Source of the DNA: Chitinophagaceae bacterium
GTDB lineage: Bacteria; Bacteroidota; Bacteroidia; Chitinophagales; Chitinophagaceae
DNA: 64,000 nt
Assembly (NCBI GenBank): GCA_016710745.1
Contig: JADJVB010000015.1
Location: 39,619 to 103,618 of the forward strand
Direction of reading: 5' to 3'
In this document: piece by piece, positions 59,071-64,000 of the stretch
Numbering within the stretch: the first letter of the stretch is position 1
Layout of the letters: each line of letters begins with the position of its first letter
Notes under the pieces: generated by a model
Told to the model about the DNA's origin: nothing
Seen by the model: the letters and a program-made list of their open reading frames with translations, nothing else
Databases searched by the model: none
Made by a program: the position numbers and the translations under genes

Positions 59071-59957
59071 AAGCGGTAGGCCTGGTCAACAATTACCAGT
59101 GCAGGAATGTATCTACCTGTAAACTGCTGCAATGGTCCCTGATTGGTCGCAGCAGCTTCTATTACAAACCCTCCGGTGGCACAAAAGGGATTAAACCCAG
59201 TACCCATTGCGTTAATCAGGATGGTGAGCTCTTTGAAAATACGGTAGTGATAAATGACATCGAGAAAACCCTGAACCAGAGTTCTGCTGTTATGGATATC
59301 GGAATATGACAGGTGAACTTAGGGAGATGGGTTGGATCATCAATCACAAAAAGGTTTACAGGCTGATGAAGCAAAGCCGCCTGCTATATGGTGGCCGCAT
59401 CAGGCCGGAGCCCCTTTTAAGCGGGATTTTATCCGTTTTAGGAAGCCTTACGCCTGAACGTCCGCTTCAATATCTGTCCATGGATATCAAGTACGTGCAT
59501 GTTCATGGAACCGGCAGAAACGCATTGTTGTTAACAGTGATAGACATCTACAGCCGAAAGGTATTGATCCATATGCTGCGGAACAGCATTAAAAAAGGCG
59601 ATGTGCTGGTTATGCTGTCACTGATGCTCATGGAATACCGGGCTGAAGGAATGACACTGAGAAACGATAATGGCTCCCAGTTCATTGCCGGTGCCGTGAG
59701 GCAATATCTGAAGGACAAAAGAATCCTCCAGGAGTTCTCGCACGTTGCCACGCCTGAAGATAATGCCTACATCGAAGCCCTGCACTCAAACCTGCAGTGA
59801 AGTGATGGACCGCTTTGAATTTGATTCGATTTACCATGCCCAAATGATCATCGACAGGTATTACAAATGGTACAATGAAAAAGAAGGCATGGTTCACTAT
59901 CCGGAAAAACACCCGAAACCGTATGGAACAAGTATTTTAATCCGTTTCCTAGAATTA
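59071..59957 (+). pseudogene. IS3 transposase OrfB (DDE), frameshifted
   Basis: The largest open piece (59306-59800) has the first two catalytic aspartates and E in Y-I-E-A-L-H. The frame breaks just after L-H-S-N-L-Q (cctgcagtgaagtg, where copy 1 has cctgcagcgtgaag) and again near 59885. Upstream residues read in another frame. The start coordinate is approximate. Confidence 0.75.
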
Positions 59958-60953
59958 CTAAAAACTACTTAACTATCTTTGAAAAACTGTCCAGTTTATA
60001 GGGGGTTGATACAACCGAAAATCACTTTTTTTATGCAAAGCAAGAATACGATTATCAAGATCACTATATTGATTATCGAAACGACAAAAAATATTATCAT
60101 GTCTTTATATCTCCCAATGAAATAGAGAAGAAAAAACGAATTATTTATTCAGTCGTACAAATGTTTCACTTATATAGAGTAAATGGATATACAAAAAACT
60201 TGCTTGGTGAAAAAACCAATTACAATGCCATTAACGATTTTTATCAAATATTTATGTGGCAAGAAGAGAATGTCGTGTTAGAATTATTATCATTGTATTG
60301 CAAAAGTCTAATTGACGAAGGGGAAAAAATGTTTTTCCGTTTTAAAAGGGATAATGAAAAAGATGCAGTTTTTCAAAACGAAAAGCGACAATTTGAATTG
60401 CAGCGCTTTGTTGATTTTGCACAAGATTTAAATGAAGTATTTACAGACTTTGGCTTAGATATTTATTTAACCCAAAACGGCTTTATACCAAAGCAAGATG
60501 AAAAAATAGTTACCGAGATATTTGAACCAGTTATAAAATGTTTAGCTGATACTAAATGGAAGGAAGTTAATAATATTTTGACAGATGCCTTTGTTGAGTA
60601 TAGGAAAAACACACCAAAAGGTTATAGTAGTTGCGTTACACATACTGTGTCAGCTATTCAAGCTTTTTTGCAGATTTTGGTTTTGGGTAAAACAGGAACT
60701 GGTGACATTTCAAAGCTAATTACGCAAGCCCAAAAAGAGGGACTAGTACCTTCTGATATGTTTACAAAAGAAATATTTAAAACTATTGAATCAGTAATGA
60801 TGAGAGAAAGGCAGGAAACTGGGGATGCTCATCCTAAAAAAGATTATGCGTCCGAAAGAAACGCAAAAATGGTATTGAATTTAGCAATGGTATTTATTCA
60901 GCATTGCCTTGTAAATTAGTGGTTCTAATCGAAGTATGAGGCTGTCTAAATTA

Positions 60954-61160
60954 TAGCGTACAACGAACAGGGCTTGCTTGCAGTTGGGGGAATTGACCAA
61001 CTGTCCGCCCGGAACTGAAGCTAAATTAATAACTAAAAGCCGAAGTTAACCAACAAAAGCCCGGCAGAATTACGTCCGCCGAAACCAAAGCCTGGATATG
61101 CACAGACGATGATTGCTTCAACGTCCAGCCCCAATTGCAGCAAACCCCATGTTAGCTGTT
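60954..61160 (-). repeat. attC-like site 28
   Basis: Left arm agcgtacaac closes the Abi_C-like cassette. Right arm gttagctgtt (61151) pairs with aacagctaac at 61787. Inner stem cttgcttgcagttgggg / ccccaattgcagcaa. Confidence 0.88.
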
Positions 61161-61188
61161 TGTTGCTCTTCTCGTTGTTTGTCTTTGC

Positions 61189-61740
61189 TTAGTTTTTTGC
61201 AAATTTGCTAAAATACATATACCAATTCCACTCCCAATTTTCTCCATTGTCTGCAGAAAATGCCTGACTCCATATAGGATTTTCTTTGTCTGTAATGTCC
61301 CAACGAAATACAACTAATATTTGCTTGTCATTAAAAGTGTCTTTTGTAAAAAAGTGTGCAACATTATTTTCAAATGAACCTACAACTGCTGGTTGTAATA
61401 TTCCTTCGTTAGAGTCAGCCCAATAAATGCTCCATAATCTTGTCTTTGGATTGAAAAGTCTTATCGACATTCCCTCAAATGGCACACCGTCAAATGTTGC
61501 AAGGTAATTGTCAATATTTCCGATACCATTTAACACACGATACATTTCTTGAGTAGATTCAAACTCTGTCCATTCGTTACAGTTGTCTAAACGAGTTTTT
61601 AGTTTTTTATTACGAAGTTTCCATTTGCCTTCATAAAAATCAAAGTCGTGTTTTGAAGAAGTTGGTGATGATATAATTATCAACTCTCCGTTTATGTCAA
61701 AATTTACTTTTGGAATTTCCAAATCATTGTTACTTGTCAT
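61189..61740 (-). CDS. DUF1579-like protein
   Basis: 183 residues: H-D-F-D-F-Y-E-G-K-W-K-L-R-N near residue 30, F-D-G-V-P-F-E-G, L-F-N-P-K-T-R-L-W-S-I-Y-W-A-D-S-N and a Trp-rich end. This pattern belongs to the lipocalin-like DUF1579 group. Cytoplasmic or without recognisable export signal. Function unknown. Confidence 0.75.
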   Translation of the reverse strand: MTSNNDLEIPKVNFDINGELIIISSPTSSKHDFDFYEGKWKLRNKKLKTRLDNCNEWTEFESTQEMYRVLNGIGNIDNYLATFDGVPFEGMSIRLFNPKTRLWSIYWADSNEGILQPAVVGSFENNVAHFFTKDTFNDKQILVVFRWDITDKENPIWSQAFSADNGENWEWNWYMYFSKFAKN

Positions 61741-61786
61741 AATTATATTTTGTCATTTCAATGTTTGTAGGGTGTCGCTTTGCAAT

Positions 61787-61991
61787 AACAGCTAACGTTC
61801 GAGGCTTTGTGCAGCTTGGGTATTTGTTGCTGTGTCTGCCCCAGCCAGTATGTAAATTATGAAACGAAATTTATAAATTGAAATTAAAAATACTTAGCAA
61901 ATGGTCAAGCCCATAGCCGATGATTGGTAGCGAACAACTGCTGAAGATTGGTTGTCTTGCCCAAGTTGCACAAAACCTAATGTTGGGCGCA
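61787..61991 (-). repeat. attC-like site 29
   Basis: Right arm gttgggcgca (61982) pairs with tgcgcccaac at 62504. Inner stem ctttgtgcagcttggg / cccaagttgcacaaaa. Confidence 0.88.
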
Positions 61992-61998
61992 GGGCATT

Positions 61999-62472
61999 TT
62001 AGTTTAGTAATGTTTTAAACCAACTTAAGAATTTTTGCTTATTATATGACCCTGTTAAAATAGCGTTCGGTTCATAGTTATTTGAAAAGACAATCAAATT
62101 GACATTGTCTCTAGTAACACACATAACTAAAATTACTGAACCCTGACCCAAATTGTCTTTATATGCAAAAACCTCGAGATCATTAATCTCATTAATTTTC
62201 TTTTTTAGAGTTCCCCAACGAGTGGAGCTTGAGCTATTGTAGGATTTGGAATCTTCAAAAAATTTAAAAAAGCCTTCTTTATTATAACCTGAGCCATCAT
62301 AATAAAATTTGTAGTAGTCGTAAAATTCTAACACTTTATTTGGAATATCGTCCGCCGAAATATGTTTTCCCCAATTTATTGTTGTATCCTTTGTAGTTGA
62401 CCAAAGATATTGTTGTCCAACTCCAGAAAATGTTGAAGCCACGAAAAGAATTATAAATAATATTTTCTTCAT
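61999..62472 (-). CDS. small exported protein of unknown function
   Basis: 157 residues with a signal peptide ending S-G-V-G-Q. Contains S-S-S-S-T-R-W-G-T-L-K-K-K-I-N and V-M-C-V-T-R-D-N. No family recognised. Sole gene of its cassette. Confidence 0.6.
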   Translation of the reverse strand: MKKILFIILFVASTFSGVGQQYLWSTTKDTTINWGKHISADDIPNKVLEFYDYYKFYYDGSGYNKEGFFKFFEDSKSYNSSSSTRWGTLKKKINEINDLEVFAYKDNLGQGSVILVMCVTRDNVNLIVFSNNYEPNAILTGSYNKQKFLSWFKTLLN

Positions 62473-62503
62473 TTGGTTTAAATTTTAAAGTGTTGCCTAG
62501 CCT

Positions 62504-62710
62504 TGCGCCCAACGGCAGCGGCTTTGTGTCAGCTTGGGATTTCGAAGCTGTGTCTGCCCCCACCGCAATGTAAATTATGAAACGAAATGCATATTTATAA
62601 AATTAATTTGTCTTAGTTGCCGGTCAGGCCCATAGCCGCTGATGAATAGCGAACCAAAGCTGAGAATACCTGGTCTCGCCCAAGTTGCACAAAACCGCAT
62701 GTTGGTTGTC
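62504..62710 (-). repeat. attC-like site 30
   Basis: Type of sites 19-23, again attached to a T-family cassette. Right arm GTT at 62701 pairs with 63299. Confidence 0.88.
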
Positions 62711-63298
62711 TGGGCAAGATTGAGTTTTTAAAGGAATCAAAGATTCCCAACTCCCGGATGCACAAACCAGCGTGAATTGACGTCTTACAACCGAAATTTT
62801 AGGGAAAGTAACTGCTAAACAACAGAAAACTGTTATTATTTGCGAGAAAGTTCCGCTGTCCACCCCCGACTATTAAAAAACACAAAGCCCCGAAAACGCG
62901 GTTTTGATTGAAAAGCCGCAACCCAAACGAAATGCTGCCCCGCGGTCAAACCCAGACTGTAAATGAAAATCTAAGCCGCAAAACCAACGGTATTGATTTA
63001 ACGACACGAACATAAATAGCGAAACAACCATTTACTAAACGAAAGCTTTTGGCAATTGTCAAGCCACCAAAGCAAACGAAAGCAGCGGGGTTTTAAAAGT
63101 TACGCCCAACCACCGTGTCCATGCATTACGAAACAAGCATGATCAAACTCGCCTCTGTCTGCCCCATACGAAACGAAAAAACACAAACCGGTTTTATTAG
63201 TACACGAACCAGCGGAGAATTTTATCAACGAAATATTTTGAAAACGAAAGCCGTCACTACTATGACCAAAAGGATGAAGTTGTTTTCTGTCTTGCCTT
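62711..63298. other. ORF-less cassette T6
   Basis: Sixth T-family copy, 7 kb from the tandem block, most like T4. It is again next to a DUF1801-type cassette. No gene seen. Confidence 0.7.
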
Positions 63299-63498
63299 GC
63301 AACCAACGAGCAGGGCTTTGGGCAGGTGTGGCATTAGTATTCCGTCCGCTTGGAACCGCTGATGATTGAAATTGTTTGTTGAAGTTAAGATTTGATGATC
63401 AAAGTTGTTTGTCCAGCCCGAACTGAAGATTGGCTTTTACTGCTGCTGATTGAACTTCCGTCCAGCCACACTTGCGCAAAACCCCATGTTAGCGGGTC
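63299..63498 (-). repeat. attC-like site 31
   Basis: Nearly identical to site 18. Right arm gttagcgggt (63488) pairs with the arm at 63990. Confidence 0.88.
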
Positions 63499-63514
63499 GT
63501 TGTTTTACTTCAAT

Positions 63515-63949
63515 TTACTCTCTACAAGCACATTCGTGATTCTCGTTTATATACTTGATTGTCGCTTTACTTAATTTTCTAATATATCAAGGTCAAGGTC
63601 AGATAACTTCTTGGAAATAGATACAAGCTTTCCCCATTTTAAATTTTTCCTAATTTGTCAAGCAGCTGTTTATTTTCATTTCTGGTGCAGAAACATAAAG
63701 TGAGAACTCTACTTTCTTGGTGAAAAACCAATTAGCATAGAGTCACCTTCATGTCCGCTTGCATACTTGTAATGATAACTTCCAAAACCTACCATGGTCG
63801 GGCCCCATTTTGGATCAAATCCTGTCCATTTTTTTCATTAGATCAATTAAGTGTAAGCTGTCTTGTTTCTTTTGTTCGTTGTCAACATATGAGTTTAAGA
63901 AGTCAATTACATTGGCTTCAGTTTCTGTCGTTTTATTTTTTGTTGCCAT
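63515..63949 (-). pseudogene. DUF1801 gene, decayed duplicate
   Basis: Copy of the gene at 50817-51254 with several single-base indels (for example tttctggtgc for tttcctggtgc, and actctactttc for actctgcctttc) that break the frame in at least three places. The start ATG at 63949 is retained. Confidence 0.85.
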
Positions 63950-63989
63950 ATACTTCCTTCGTTTAGTAGTATAGTGTCGTTTTACAATG

Positions 63990-64000
63990 CCCGCTAACGG
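63990..64000 (-). repeat. attC-like site 32, cut by window edge
   Basis: Left arm cccgctaacgg is visible at the very end, showing that the array continues to the right. Confidence 0.8.

Larger units (their letters stand above)
58705..60013 (+). mobile_element. IS3-family insertion sequence, copy 2
   Basis: 1309 bp. Ends tgtactagccccct and agggggttgataca form imperfect inverted repeats. A 4-bp target duplication ACCG lies at 58701 and 60014. Same element as copy 1, inverted relative to it. Confidence 0.93.
58581..60919 (+). pseudogene. Abi_C/STM4504-like abortive-infection gene split by IS3 element
   Basis: Exceptional plus-strand gene in a minus-strand array. It starts at 58581 (M-E-F-K-L-W-S-E-L-N) and reads to 58704. 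After removal of the IS (58705-60013) and one ACCG copy the frame continues E-N-H-F-F-Y-A-K-Q-E to 60919, giving about 341 residues. The C-terminal third (G-Y-S-S-C-V-T-H-T-V-S-A-I-Q-A-F, R-E-R-Q-E-T-G-D-A-H) resembles the Abi_C domain of abortive-infection proteins. An internal ATG at 60161 could still give the last 252 residues. Confidence 0.75.

Noticed and set aside
23938..60013. Array created by the insertion sequences
   Set aside because: IS ends do not coincide with the cassette boundaries; IS3 copies lie inside genes with their own duplications and IS21 lies at the edge.
28011..64000. CRISPR array or other short-repeat locus
   Set aside because: Repeats are about 200 bp, imperfect, hairpin-forming and separated by genes of 0.4-5.3 kb; no cas genes and no uniform spacers.
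1..64000. Prophage or conjugative element
   Set aside because: No capsid, portal, terminase, relaxase or type IV secretion genes are visible; mobile functions are limited to IS elements.

Overview
The window looks like a chromosome segment of a Bacteroidota member, probably close to the Chitinophagaceae. I infer this from the AT-leaning composition, weak Shine-Dalgarno sequences and the protein set: a DUF6702 protein, an M1 peptidase with a Gly-rich tail, a large BNR/sortilin-like secreted protein, and paired LTA-synthase-like sulfatases. No rRNA or tRNA was seen.

1-17.98 kb is ordinary chromosome: tryptophan 2,3-dioxygenase, cysteine desulfurase, phosphohexose mutase, a methyltransferase, two LTA-synthase-like sulfatases (both with apparent frameshifts), PAP2 phosphatase, a DUF21/CBS transporter-like protein, DUF6702, HupE/UreJ, an M1 peptidase followed by a clear terminator, a MORN-like protein and the BNR-repeat protein. 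18-24 kb is transitional. It holds a lipoprotein with an intradiol-dioxygenase-like domain, a four-gene redox/iron operon (DUF2231, cytochrome b-like, ten-haem cytochrome c, ferritin-VIT1) and an NAD(P)-binding epimerase-like gene. Between these genes lie three degraded pieces of the repeat that dominates the rest of the window. An IS21-type element (23.9-26.6 kb) follows and truncates a DUF262/DUF1524 restriction-like gene.

From 28.0 kb to the right edge the DNA is one array of 31 complete cassettes separated by about 200-bp sites. Each site folds as a long imperfect hairpin whose inner arms covary. Its outer arms (NNNNAAC and GTTNNNN) do not match each other, but match the far end of the neighbouring cassette. 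Nearly all genes point left. This is the architecture of an integron gene-cassette array with long attC sites (R'' ending AAC, R' beginning G/TT), read on the minus strand. The integrase and attI should therefore lie to the right of the window; none is visible inside it.

Cassette cargo is typical of an accessory or defence reservoir: VapBC, a GNAT-like toxin pair, an Abi_C-like gene, a pentapeptide/TIR-like fusion, HEPN-like proteins, RidA, DUF1801, secreted proteins and small membrane proteins. One 5.5-kb cassette holds a complete operon with a MORC-type GHKL ATPase, a McrB-like AAA+ ATPase and a PD-(D/E)XK-like nuclease. Six copies of a 0.8-kb cassette have no convincing gene. Two copies of an IS3-family element, each with a 4-bp target duplication, interrupt cassette genes; removing them in silico restores the reading frames. 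Several genes carry single-base frameshifts, often in short homopolymers, so sequencing error should be excluded before calling them dead.
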